Source: Clostridiales bacterium
Lineage (GTDB): Bacteria > Bacillota > Clostridia > Saccharofermentanales > Saccharofermentanaceae
Length of the DNA: 64,000 nucleotides
Direction of reading: 5' to 3'
Assembly: GCA_017552455.1 (NCBI GenBank)
Contig: JAFZPX010000038.1
Coordinates: 1 to 64,000, forward strand
Position numbers and translations under genes: made by a program. A model generated the notes under the pieces. It was given only the letters and a program-made list of their open reading frames with translations, ran no database searches and was not told the origin of the DNA. This document shows positions 1 through 6,280 of this stretch, piece after piece (the stretch's first letter is position 1; every line of letters begins with the position of its first letter).

Positions 1-74
1 ACTTCTTGAAGAGGCGATAATTATCGACTTTCTGCCAGATTGTACCTAAAGTGGTGTATATCTGGTGTATAAAT

Positions 75-97
75 GGGCCTCTCGTACGTTGAGGCCC
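75..97 (+). terminator. Terminator-like hairpin
   Basis: A perfect 7-bp stem (GGGCCTC / GAGGCCC) around a 9-nt loop is followed by a weak T-containing run. It would end a transcript entering from outside the window on the plus strand. Confidence 0.45.
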
Positions 98-131
98 TTG
101 TAATTAGGGCATTTCTCAGCCGATGGACTTT

Positions 132-150
132 AGTGTCGGGACTCAACTAA
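132..150. repeat. Left arm of imperfect direct repeat flanking the element remnant
   Basis: AGTGTCGGGA followed by CTCAACTAA. The same 10-mer followed by a similar tail (TTGACAACTAA) occurs at 3062-3082, so the two copies bracket the XRE/ImmA/DUF4417 genes. They could be remnant attachment sites or ends of the inserted DNA. The exact match is short, so chance is not excluded. Confidence 0.3.
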
Positions 151-181
151 CGAAACCAGTCATAAGACTATTTATAAACAC

Positions 182-328
182 TCAAGAACTATCATAATTA
201 GCACTCATTTTATTAATCGGACACAAACTAATTTTAGCCCAATCAAGAGCGTCTTTCATTGGCTTACAAACAGGTTTAATGTTATTGATAACCTTATGAT
301 AATTACAATCCAAACATATGTAACCATA
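182..328 (-). pseudogene. Possible 5'-truncated small Cys-rich ORF
   Basis: An open frame of 48 codons on the minus strand reads like protein (a CLDC pair, then further Cys residues, with Lys/Asn/Ile-rich composition like the neighbouring element genes) and ends in TGA at 182-184. It begins right after an in-frame stop and has no ATG near its start and no ribosome binding site. It may be the decayed C-terminus of a small zinc-binding element protein. Not recognised, and it could be chance. Confidence 0.2.
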
Positions 329-433
329 TCAACCTAAATTTGAAATTCCATTTTCGATTGACTGATTGCAGTTTTGCAATTATTATATTGATGTAGTGTA
401 TTGTTCGATACGAAGTAAAAAGGAGTGCCAACG

Positions 434-751
434 ATGAAATGGAATGAAAAGGTTAAAGAACTAATGAAGAAGAAAGGTATCAATCAAAAAGAACTTGCCT
501 TTCTTAGTGGCATAACGGAAAGCTCTATCTCCCGCTATCTTGCAGGAGATAAGAATCCTCGTATGGATATCATTGTAAATGTAGCAAAAGCATTAGAAGT
601 ATCAACCGACTACTTTCTTGAAGATGAGCAGAAATGCGAATCAGCATATACCGCCATTGCTACAGCCATTGCAAGAAAAGGTAATGAGTTGTCACCGGAA
701 GAAAAGAACAAACTGATTCTTCTGCTTCTGGGAGAGGGAGGATCTCAGTGA
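434..751 (+). CDS. XRE-family HTH transcriptional regulator
   Basis: A 105-residue Cro/C1-type repressor. A helix-turn-helix domain spans about residues 8-62, with the typical pattern of helix 2 (NQKELAFLSG), recognition helix (ESSISRYLAG) and the NPRMD / ALEVSTDYF tail. The C-terminal 35 residues are a small charged helix. I start it at ATG 434, 8 nt after AAGGAG; a GTG at 425 overlaps the ribosome binding site and is less likely. Its stop overlaps the GTG start of the ImmA-like peptidase by 4 nt, the standard repressor/antirepressor arrangement of conjugative elements, in which the peptidase cleaves the repressor after DNA damage or other signals. It probably represses the lost transfer or excision genes. 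Confidence 0.88.
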   Translation: MKWNEKVKELMKKKGINQKELAFLSGITESSISRYLAGDKNPRMDIIVNVAKALEVSTDYFLEDEQKCESAYTAIATAIARKGNELSPEEKNKLILLLLGEGGSQ

Positions 752-1350
752 GACACGGCTCGGAATATGATGAGATAGTTAAAGAAATCATTCCTATCTA
801 CATTGATTACGACATCAAATCCTTTCCTTTAGATTTGGAAAGAATATGTCGTCTTTTAGGTGTTGCCCTTATTCCCTATTCAGAGTGTGGACCGGAAGCA
901 AAGGATCTTTTGCTTAAGAAGACTAAGAAGGGATTCTTTGTAAGAGGAACCCATGAAAGCGCTCCCGCCATCTACTATAACGACTATATGGTTAGTGTAG
1001 GAGAAATGCGCTATACAATCGCACATGAAATCAAGCATTATGTCTATGACGAATGTGCAGATGATACTGATAATGATGATCTGGCGGATTACTTTGCCAG
1101 ATTCTTTTTGTGTCCAATCCCATACCTAATCGTTAAAGGAATTCATTCTCAAGATGATATCAAATCCCATTGCAATGTAAGCCTAACGGCCGCAAGCAAT
1201 GCAGCTTCAAATATCAGAGAACGAATGAGATGGCGTGGTTATACAATATTAGATTTTGAGATTCCTCTTTTGGAACATTTAGCACCTAAAGAATTCGAAC
1301 TTTATAAAAGCGAACATTTTGATTCAGTGGCTGGGAGGTGGTTAAAATGA
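748..1350 (+). CDS. ImmA/IrrE-family zinc metallopeptidase
   Basis: 200 residues with the zinc-binding HExxH motif at residues 93-97 (HEIKH) and a following acidic helix (DDLADYFARFFLCP) that supplies the third-ligand region. In ImmA systems this protease cleaves the partner XRE repressor and switches on the mobile element. The GTG start at 748 overlaps the stop of the XRE gene (GTGA), with GGGAGG about 8 nt before it, so the two are translationally coupled. It is A+T-rich like its partner and unlike the rest of the window, which fits horizontal origin. No integrase or transfer gene remains nearby, so the pair is probably a leftover. Confidence 0.85.
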   Translation: MRHGSEYDEIVKEIIPIYIDYDIKSFPLDLERICRLLGVALIPYSECGPEAKDLLLKKTKKGFFVRGTHESAPAIYYNDYMVSVGEMRYTIAHEIKHYVYDECADDTDNDDLADYFARFFLCPIPYLIVKGIHSQDDIKSHCNVSLTAASNAASNIRERMRWRGYTILDFEIPLLEHLAPKEFELYKSEHFDSVAGRWLK

Positions 1351-1385
1351 TTGTTTTAGTTTGCCAAAAGGAAAAGCGTTCTTGA
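1347..1385 (+). CDS. 12-codon mini-ORF after immA
   Basis: ATG at 1347 overlaps the ImmA stop (ATGA) and sits behind GGGAGGTGG, a strong ribosome binding site with suitable spacing. The frame encodes only MIVLVCQKEKRS and stops inside the left arm of the hairpin at 1373-1418. It is either the start of a coupled gene whose body has been lost or a tiny leader-type peptide. The translation signals are visible; a function is not. Confidence 0.25.
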   Translation: MIVLVCQKEKRS

Positions 1386-1418
1386 GCCATACTATTGCAG
1401 TAGTATGAAGAACGCTTT
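1373..1418 (+). terminator. Large two-tier hairpin after the immA operon
   Basis: Outer arms AAAGCGTTCTT (1373-1383) and AAGAACGCTTT (1408-1418) pair over 11 bp. Inside, CATACTA (1388-1394) and TAGTATG (1401-1407) pair over 7 bp. There is no downstream T-run, so it is either an imperfect terminator or an RNA-stabilising structure at the operon end. Confidence 0.5.
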
Positions 1419-1595
1419 GGGATAAGTATTACATACTTGATCGTATCGTAAATTTATCACACCCCCTTTTGGCTGTCTATAAGAATCTTTATCAATCAGA
1501 GGTATTTACCTCGGAAAGGCTTAATATGCATAAAATTCAAATCAAGCAACAACTTAATGACAATATTCTCACTCTAAACAAAGGAGGCTCAATTT

Positions 1596-2225
1596 ATGAA
1601 GTCGATAGAATACAGAAATGATCCACTGTTTTTAAGAAATGAATTTGATTCTGATAATCAGTGGGGATTCCCAATTATAAAAAAACATTCTTTGGATCTC
1701 GATTCAATAGAACTTATATCCTGTGCGGACATAAGTTCTAAAGATACTAACAATCTCCACAAAGGAATCCATCATTTCGTAGATGACTATAGATTTGAGG
1801 GGCTATACTCCCACCCCTATAGGTGTATTAATACTTATTCAAAGTATAGATTTGCACTAACACCAGATTACTCATTGTATTCAGAAATGAATCTGTGGAG
1901 GCAGATTGAATCTGTAGGCAAATCCAGATGGGTTGGAGCCAATTGGCAAAAACACGGGATAACCGCAATTGCTACCGTTAGTTGGGGGCAACCATCCAGC
2001 TATTCATTTTGCTTTGATGGCATTGAAAAACATAGCATTGTAGCTGTTGGTATGATAGGATGCAAGCAAAGCAGACCATCATATATGCGCGGCTATTACG
2101 CTATGCTAGAAGCGATAGAACCCGATGCCATAATATGCTTAGGCACTCCCTTTCCAGAAATGGAGGGGCACTTAATTCCTGTGGATTATATAGAATCAAG
2201 GAGGGTTAAGCGAAATGGGAGGTAG
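1596..2225 (+). CDS. DUF4417 domain protein
   Basis: A 209-residue protein of the DUF4417 type found in phages and conjugative elements of Firmicutes. Visible family features are the N-terminal RNDPLFLRNEF followed by W-G-F-P-I-I, the central VGANWQKHG segment, a Phe/Gly-rich core (SYSFCFDGIEKHS) and the CLGTPFPEM strand near the C-terminus. It starts at ATG 1596 behind a perfect AGGAGG. It overlaps the next gene by 11 nt, so the three genes 1596-2864 form one small operon. The molecular function of DUF4417 is not established; there is no signal peptide and no membrane segment. Confidence 0.7.
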   Translation: MKSIEYRNDPLFLRNEFDSDNQWGFPIIKKHSLDLDSIELISCADISSKDTNNLHKGIHHFVDDYRFEGLYSHPYRCINTYSKYRFALTPDYSLYSEMNLWRQIESVGKSRWVGANWQKHGITAIATVSWGQPSSYSFCFDGIEKHSIVAVGMIGCKQSRPSYMRGYYAMLEAIEPDAIICLGTPFPEMEGHLIPVDYIESRRVKRNGR

Positions 2226-2586
2226 AGGAACTTTTGCAGCAGGTAATCCCGTAGCTTATGTTTATAAAACGATAGACAAAATAGCTGGTATGAAGGTATT
2301 GGAAGGAATCGGAGGCAAGCATAGTCTTCCTGAAGAGGCTCATTCAAGCTCGGGCTATATAAAACTTGATAAGAACGGGAACTTTTACGAAATGAGACTA
2401 TATGATAAAGATCACTATCTCTATTTTGAGTTAGCTTACCATCCTGAACCATCTATAGATCCATCGCGTAGGCCTGTCTTGCACTATCATACATACGACA
2501 GGCATTTCAATCGTTCTCGAGCAACAAAAGCCTCAAAAGCAATGAAGAATCATTTTCTGAAATACCTAAGGGGGATTATATCATGA
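2215..2586 (+). CDS. Small element-associated protein beginning MGGRG
   Basis: 123 residues. The N-terminus MGGRGTFAAG is typical of small proteins that follow DUF4417 genes in mobile elements. The middle is beta-rich (SGYIKLDKNGNFYEMRLYD), and the C-terminal third is basic and histidine-rich (LHYHTYDRHFNRSRATKAS). The start at ATG 2215 has GGAGGG about 10 nt upstream. It is coupled to the DUF4417 gene before it (11-nt overlap) and to the 93-residue protein after it (4-nt overlap). No function can be assigned; a toxin/immunity or DNA-binding role is a guess from size and pairing. Confidence 0.55.
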   Translation: MGGRGTFAAGNPVAYVYKTIDKIAGMKVLEGIGGKHSLPEEAHSSSGYIKLDKNGNFYEMRLYDKDHYLYFELAYHPEPSIDPSRRPVLHYHTYDRHFNRSRATKASKAMKNHFLKYLRGIIS

Positions 2587-2864
2587 TTAACGGTAACTTT
2601 AGTGATTTTAAAGACATTCTTTATTATGGTGGAGAAATATTGTTCGAATATGAAAAGAATGATTATTTCATTCAAGGATGGACTGATGACGGATTATGCA
2701 CAATGGTTCTTGATAATCTCTCTCAAACTGATAAAAAAGGGTATATGTGGGAGTATTCTTGTAGCAAAATGATTGATTGTGCAGAACGGTTTTTAAACGA
2801 TCCGATATGGAATGGCAAAACCTTTCTTGAAATCCAAGCGGATGTTATCTGGAAAGACTTCTAA
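2583..2864 (+). CDS. Small acidic hypothetical protein
   Basis: 93 residues, acidic and rich in Tyr, Trp and Asp, with the motif GGEILFEYEKNDYFIQGW near residues 17-34. The start ATG 2583 overlaps the stop of the upstream gene (ATGA) with AGGGGG behind it, so it is co-translated with the basic MGGRG protein. A small acidic partner coupled to a basic protein resembles immunity-like pairs, but there is no sequence proof. I do not recognise the family. Confidence 0.5.
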   Translation: MINGNFSDFKDILYYGGEILFEYEKNDYFIQGWTDDGLCTMVLDNLSQTDKKGYMWEYSCSKMIDCAERFLNDPIWNGKTFLEIQADVIWKDF

Positions 2865-3007
2865 TCCCTCATAATTCGACCTACATCAATCGAACTCAAC
2901 GAGGAACAGAATACATCAATTATAGTGGTGTTAGACCTAAAAAGCCCGATATACCTGCGTTCCGGGATTTTGGTACACAATTGGTGTCAAATGGGGGTAA
3001 AAAATAG
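2831..3007 (+). pseudogene. Possible C-terminal remnant of an element gene
   Basis: A 58-codon open frame ending in TAG at 3005-3007 has coding-like composition (YINRTQRGTEY, RPKKPDIPAFRDF) but begins right after an in-frame stop at 2828-2830, overlaps the 93-residue gene in another frame and has no start codon. It lies at the right end of the A+T-rich element, where an integrase would be expected, so it may be the leftover tail of one. That assignment is inference; the residues do not show a catalytic motif. Confidence 0.25.
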
Positions 3008-3008
3008 A

Positions 3009-3045
3009 GGTCCCAGTCTGGGAACCCCTGATTTTATTATCTTTT
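3009..3045 (+). terminator. Terminator-like hairpin at right end of element
   Basis: GGTCCC and GGG-A-ACC pair with one bulge (3009-3026), followed by a T-rich run (ATTTTATTATCTTTTT). It would end the DUF4417 operon. Confidence 0.45.
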
Positions 3046-3061
3046 TCAATTAATGCTCTTG

Positions 3062-3082
3062 AGTGTCGGGATTGACAACTAA
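3062..3082. repeat. Right arm of imperfect direct repeat
   Basis: AGTGTCGGGA followed by TTGACAACTAA; partner of 132-150. Confidence 0.3.
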
Positions 3083-3110
3083 TAGTAATCGTGTAATGAT
3101 TATCAAGAAT

Positions 3111-3155
3111 AGGCTCGACCCACTGCTGGATAGCGGAGGGCCAAGAGCCTTTTTC
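3111..3155 (+). terminator. Terminator-like hairpin just before the MBL gene
   Basis: AGGCTC (3111-3116) pairs with GAGCCT (3145-3150) and is followed by TTTTTCTT. It ends only 11 nt before the MBL start codon, so transcription entering from the element would stop here. This suggests the MBL gene has lost its own leader. Confidence 0.45.
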
Positions 3156-3165
3156 TTATGCCACT

Positions 3166-3750
3166 ATGTTTACTCTAATCAAATACGGAAACACGAATAC
3201 ATACTTGATTCACGGGACCAGCGGAAATCTGCTGGTTGATACTGACTATGCAGGAACTTTGCAGGGGTTCTATCGTGCTATTAAGGCTCTTGATATTAAG
3301 GTTGGTGATATCACTTATATTCTTGCCACTCACTATCACCCTGATCACATGGGTCTTGTAAGCGAGCTTATGAATCTTGGCGTGAAACTTGTAGTTATGG
3401 ATACACAGCTTGATTATGTTCATTACTCTGATGAAATCTACGCACGAATGCCACAGCTTGGTGTTAAGTCTATAGATGAGTCTTCTGCCCGTATCGTGTC
3501 TGTTGCTGACAGCCGTGCTTTTCTTGCGGAACTCGGGATCGACGGAGAGATCATATCAACGCCTTCACACAGCGCGGACAGTGTGACTGTCATACTCTAT
3601 GACGGTACTGCTATTACAGGCGACCTCGAGCCGCAGTCTTATATTGATGCTTATGCCGATAACGAAGCTCTCAAGGCTGACTGGGAGAAGATAATGAGCT
3701 ATCACCCCCGTCGCATCTTACATGCGCATGCGAATGAGGTTTGTATATAA
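3166..3750 (+). CDS. MBL-fold metallo-hydrolase
   Basis: 194 residues with the metallo-beta-lactamase fold: LLVDTDYAG strand, the metal-binding HxHxDH-like motif THYHPDHMG around residue 57, a second metal-region histidine in TPSHSADS, an aspartate in ITGDLEPQ, and a final histidine in ILHAHANE. The metal motif is complete, so the enzyme is likely active, but the substrate is unknown. It is short for the family, without C-terminal extension. There is no ribosome binding site before ATG 3166 and no promoter next to it. A second copy at 6281-6499 carries the same ends with 122 codons deleted, yet has the -10 box that this one lacks. Confidence 0.75.
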   Translation: MFTLIKYGNTNTYLIHGTSGNLLVDTDYAGTLQGFYRAIKALDIKVGDITYILATHYHPDHMGLVSELMNLGVKLVVMDTQLDYVHYSDEIYARMPQLGVKSIDESSARIVSVADSRAFLAELGIDGEIISTPSHSADSVTVILYDGTAITGDLEPQSYIDAYADNEALKADWEKIMSYHPRRILHAHANEVCI

Positions 3751-3751
3751 T
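3746..3751 (+). promoter_or_regulatory. -10 box for leaderless GNAT gene
   Basis: TATAAT lies 6 nt before the ATG at 3758, and there is no ribosome binding site. Transcription would begin at or next to the start codon. It overlaps the end of the MBL gene. Confidence 0.45.
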
Positions 3752-3757
3752 CTATTC

Positions 3758-4198
3758 ATGGAAGTTTTACGCGCAACAGAAGAATGGCAGAGAGCCGGTG
3801 CTTACTCCGTAAGGATAGAAGGCATGAACCGCCAGCACCACATCTCGTTACGGGATGAATTTGATGAACATGACTGCGATGGTACTAAGTACATCGTCAT
3901 GCTTGATGACGGCTATCCTGTCGCGACATGCAGGTTCTATGAGGTTGATGAGGCAAGTGTCATTATCGGTAGATTGGTTGTATTACCCGATTACAGAGAC
4001 CATCATCTTGGAAGTCGTGTTATCAACGAGGCTGAAGCTTGGATCAAAGAACTCGGGTATAAGACTGTTCTGATCGACAGCCGCCTCGAGACCATAGGCT
4101 TCTATGAGAAGCTCGGATTCGAGCATGTTGATGATACGATCATACGAAGCGGCACATTTGATTGTGTCAGGATGAAGAAGACGGTTAAGTTGTCTTAA
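3758..4198 (+). CDS. GNAT family N-acetyltransferase
   Basis: 146 residues. The acetyl-CoA-binding region is visible as IGRLVVLPDYRDHHLGSRVI (motif A, with the R-D-H-H-L-G-S pyrophosphate loop) followed by ETIGFYEKLGFE (motif B). The N-terminal MNRQHHISLRDEFDEHD segment matches the YjcF/ElaA-type subgroup. The substrate is unknown. I choose ATG 3758 because the fold starts there and a TATAAT box lies 6 nt upstream; upstream ATGs at 3722 and 3734 lie inside the MBL gene and add only a basic stub. The stop overlaps the vapC stop from the opposite strand by 4 nt. Confidence 0.75.
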   Translation: MEVLRATEEWQRAGAYSVRIEGMNRQHHISLRDEFDEHDCDGTKYIVMLDDGYPVATCRFYEVDEASVIIGRLVVLPDYRDHHLGSRVINEAEAWIKELGYKTVLIDSRLETIGFYEKLGFEHVDDTIIRSGTFDCVRMKKTVKLS

Positions 4199-4593
4199 GT
4201 CCAGTCAACTATTTTAAGACTGTCTACTCTCTTGAATTCTTTGGTGTTATTCGTTACCAGTACGCACTCACTTGAAAGTGCATGTGCTGCTATAAGCATA
4301 TCAAGTGGTCCGATGGGCTCTCCTTTACTTTCAAGATCCGCTCTTATCTTTCCATAGTCATTGGCTGCATTCACATCAAAATCGAGAACCTCGATATTCG
4401 CAAGCATAAGAGCTAAGGCGAATCTGTTACGTTCGACCTCTTTACTCTTTTCTACCCCGTGAACAAGTTCCGCATACGTGATAGAAGATATGCATACATC
4501 AGACGGATCGATCTTACTCAGTTGCTTAAGAAGCTTGTCAGATTTCTTTCTAATGCAGTTTATGAGGACATTTGTATCCAACATATACCTCAT
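4195..4593 (-). CDS. vapC: VapC-type PIN-domain ribonuclease toxin
   Basis: 132 residues covering a complete PIN domain. The acidic metal-binding residues are visible: D6 (MLDTNVLI), E42 (YAELVHG) and D98 (GPLDMLIAAHA), with the usual TNNTKEF near residue 114-120. VapC toxins cleave tRNA or rRNA and stop translation when freed from VapB. Its ATG overlaps the vapB stop by 4 nt, so toxin synthesis is coupled to antitoxin. It is convergent with the GNAT gene. Confidence 0.88.
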   Translation of the reverse strand: MRYMLDTNVLINCIRKKSDKLLKQLSKIDPSDVCISSITYAELVHGVEKSKEVERNRFALALMLANIEVLDFDVNAANDYGKIRADLESKGEPIGPLDMLIAAHALSSECVLVTNNTKEFKRVDSLKIVDWT

Positions 4594-4820
4594 AAGGATT
4601 CTCTCTCCTGTGAACCCTGATCAGCTCTGCCATCCTTCATGTAATCTTCAGAGAACATATCAATGGCAGCCATAAAGGTCTTCCATTTCTCGTCCTTTGG
4701 AACCAACATAACTATATCTCCAATCTTATTAACCATAACTTCTTCAGTGCCGAATCTGCACTCCTTGGGTAAGCGAACCGCCTGGCTTCTGCCGTTCTCA
4801 AAAATCTTAGCTGTCATCAT
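4590..4820 (-). CDS. vapB: VapB-type antitoxin
   Basis: 76 residues from ATG 4820 (a second ATG follows at 4817). An AbrB/SpoVT swapped-hairpin DNA-binding domain is visible at the N-terminus (KIFENGRSQAVRLPKECRF), and a C-terminal toxin-binding tail (WKTFMAAIDMFSEDYM). An upstream in-frame start at 4868 would run through the promoter and operator and is rejected. AGGTGAGG precedes the chosen start. VapB binds and inhibits VapC and represses its own promoter. Confidence 0.85.
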   Translation of the reverse strand: MMTAKIFENGRSQAVRLPKECRFGTEEVMVNKIGDIVMLVPKDEKWKTFMAAIDMFSEDYMKDGRADQGSQERESL

Positions 4821-4844
4821 TGTCCTCACCTGCCTTTCACTTAT

Positions 4845-4873
4845 AGTATATATCGTGGTATATATCATTTCAA
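4845..4873 (-). promoter_or_regulatory. vapBC promoter with embedded operator dyad
   Basis: On the minus strand, -35 TTGAAA (4868-4873) and -10 TATACT (4845-4850) are separated by exactly 17 bp. The spacer contains TATATA-CCACGA-TATATA, an inverted repeat covering the promoter, as expected for VapB autorepression. Confidence 0.65.
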
Positions 4874-4903
4874 GATAGCAAGTCGAGGTACCAATGGTTA
4901 TCT

Positions 4904-5180
4904 TTAATCAGCTTTATCGTCTTTCTTCACTATCTGCAAAGAGTATCCAAGATAATCAAGATACTTAAGATATACATCCAGACGAGGCGATATCTTACCT
5001 TTCTCATAATTCGATATTTTGTCCTGACCAATCTTGAGCATCTCTGCCATTTCTGTCTGAGTTACATTGTTTTCAAAGTCCCTATCAAAACCGAAAATGA
5101 TCTTCCGTCCGTTATATTGAGTAGCAAATTTTAGAATACCCGTAGGTTTTGTTCCCCGTAGGTTTTGTTCTATGTATCAT
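4904..5180 (-). pseudogene. HigA-like XRE regulator broken by 16-bp tandem duplication
   Basis: Reading from ATG 5180, the frame starts MIHRTKPTG and then shifts. If one of two identical 16-bp units (5139-5154 and 5155-5170) is removed, an 86-residue XRE protein is restored: KFATQYNGRKIIFGFD, then the HTH TQTEMAEMLKIGQDKIS and the tail SPRLDVYLKYLDYLGYSLQIV, ending at TAA 4904-4906. This is the architecture of HigA-type antitoxins. The duplication shifts the frame, so as written only a 22-residue peptide is made. GGAG precedes the ATG by about 12 nt and lies within a dyad operator. Loss could be reversible by slippage, or a sequencing error. Confidence 0.75.
5139..5170. repeat. Exact 16-bp tandem duplication
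   Basis: Two adjacent identical copies of CCCGTAGGTTTTGTTC. They disrupt the XRE gene 4904-5180; 16 is not a multiple of three. Confidence 0.9.
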
Positions 5181-5187
5181 TACTTTA

Positions 5188-5204
5188 TATACACTCCGTG
5201 TATA
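5188..5204. promoter_or_regulatory. Dyad operator of the broken XRE gene
   Basis: Perfect inverted repeat TATACAC-TCC-GTGTATA (7-bp arms, 3-nt centre) 8 nt upstream of the ATG at 5180. It covers the GGAG ribosome binding site, so bound repressor or RNA folding would block expression. It is typical of antitoxin autoregulation. Confidence 0.55.
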
Positions 5205-5217
5205 GAATACATGTCTT

Positions 5218-5946
5218 TCACTTATAGATCACCTGCTGGTAGTATTCGTATGCGGAATAGGAACCATGCTTTATATAGTATTCCTTTCCCCATGAGGAAA
5301 CTCTTATGAGACCGTTGTCCAGGGCTCCCGTTACGCTCATGGTATGTCCTGCCTTGGATTCATATTTCTTTTTGCCGTTTATATCATATAGTACATTAGG
5401 ACGGACACTCACCATCACAGGACCCTTTTCGAGGAGCTTCGAAAGCATTTCCGGCTTCGCCCTTATGGGTTTGAGGCTGACTTTGATCCCGTGCTTCTTC
5501 ATATAAGTCTCAAACCGCCACTCGGTACTGTCTATGGTGGTCCCATACCCGTTCTCGTATTTTGCATCCTCATTCCGGTCAACGAAGTCAAAACAAAAAA
5601 ATCCGTTGTGATTGTCCGTAGCACAGTAAAAATCAACCAGAAGATCATCAAAATTCAGCCTGCCGTCAGACAGATGCATGGGATAACCAAATATCTTCTC
5701 AAAGTGCTCTTCTTCACCATAAAACTTCAGAAAGATGCTGTTAATGAGTGCTACATATCCGCATCCTTCCTTACTGAGCATACGCAGGCATTTGTTTACG
5801 TCGGTTTCCGTATACTCACTGTGATACTTTTTTACAATGCTTTCAAATCTGCGAGAGTCGTTTTGGGGGGCATTCTGGTTTCCGCCATATAACCCTGCAG
5901 GATCGAATACATATTTATAATTGTCCAGAAAACCGTTTATATTCAT
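5218..5946 (-). CDS. Papain/C39-like cysteine peptidase domain protein
   Basis: 242 residues without signal peptide or membrane segment. A papain-like layout is suggested by Cys62 in KEGCGYVALINS, at the start of a helix, and His201 in KAGHTMSVTGAL, followed by the beta-strands LIRVSSWGKEYYI. The upstream region EKGPVMVSVRPN is the usual strand before the His loop in C39-type peptidases. ATG 5946 follows GGGAGA at proper distance. It lies alone between the broken antitoxin and a noncoding stretch. It may be a stand-alone peptidase or a polymorphic-toxin-like effector; substrate and family are not certain. Confidence 0.5.
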   Translation of the reverse strand: MNINGFLDNYKYVFDPAGLYGGNQNAPQNDSRRFESIVKKYHSEYTETDVNKCLRMLSKEGCGYVALINSIFLKFYGEEEHFEKIFGYPMHLSDGRLNFDDLLVDFYCATDNHNGFFCFDFVDRNEDAKYENGYGTTIDSTEWRFETYMKKHGIKVSLKPIRAKPEMLSKLLEKGPVMVSVRPNVLYDINGKKKYESKAGHTMSVTGALDNGLIRVSSWGKEYYIKHGSYSAYEYYQQVIYK

Positions 5947-6117
5947 ACAAAATCTATCTCCCGGCAGATACCACAGAAATCACTCTTCCTGTAAGGCTCG
6001 AAGGCAAACACCATAATTAAACATAGTAAAAGTATCCATGCTATTCTTCAGTTTTTCTATAAATCTAACATCGCTGCTATTGGTAAAGAATTGATCTTCC
6101 ATAGATATACATTAACT

Positions 6118-6138
6118 CAAAAACCGCCCAAAGGCGGC
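6118..6138 (-). terminator. Rho-independent terminator (minus strand)
   Basis: GCCGCC-TTTG-GGCGGT followed by TTTTTG when read on the minus strand. It has no coding gene upstream, but a TATAAT box at 6224-6229 lies 100 bp before it; see the candidate small RNA. Confidence 0.65.
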
Positions 6139-6217
6139 TCGTGTTCGGTTTAAATCATTCGAAGAAATCTCGAGCTTTTATATCCCGCATCTCGAGTAGC
6201 GGATTCGGTCTTTGACC
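6119..6217 (-). ncRNA. Candidate small RNA between extended -10 and terminator
   Basis: On the minus strand TG-G-TATAAT (6224-6232) is followed about 100 nt later by a strong terminator at 6118-6138, with no reading frame between them. The predicted transcript starts near 6217 and has a GGTC-AAA-GACC stem at its 5' end and paired CTCGAG blocks at 6169-6174 and 6191-6196. I do not recognise a known family; its right end is divergent from the truncated MBL copy. Confidence 0.4.
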
Positions 6218-6223
6218 TAATTA

Positions 6224-6232
6224 ATTATACCA
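6224..6232 (-). promoter_or_regulatory. Extended -10 promoter of candidate small RNA
   Basis: TGGTATAAT on the minus strand; no good -35 is visible, which an extended -10 can tolerate. Confidence 0.45.
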
Positions 6233-6268
6233 TAATCGGATTCATTAATATCGTTGTGTTGCCTCTGC

Positions 6269-6274
6269 TATAAT
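6269..6274 (+). promoter_or_regulatory. -10 box for leaderless MBL copy
   Basis: TATAAT preceded by TGC (extended -10) ends 6 nt before ATG 6281. No ribosome binding site is present. Confidence 0.45.
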
Positions 6275-6280
6275 CTCCCT

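Larger units (their letters stand above)
1..433. other. Gene-poor left flank
   Basis: This A+T-rich stretch precedes the XRE gene. The first 50 bases read open in one frame and end in a stop near 50, so they could be the tail of a gene lying outside the window, but nothing is recognisable. The stretch also holds a terminator-like hairpin, one arm of a direct repeat and a possible truncated minus-strand frame, all listed separately. The last 60 bases hold the presumed promoter of the downstream operon; I see no -35/-10 pair good enough to place it. Confidence 0.4.

Noticed and set aside
3722-3757. Upstream ATGs as start of the GNAT gene
   Set aside because: They lie inside the MBL gene, add a short basic stub outside the fold, and the TATAAT box favours ATG 3758.
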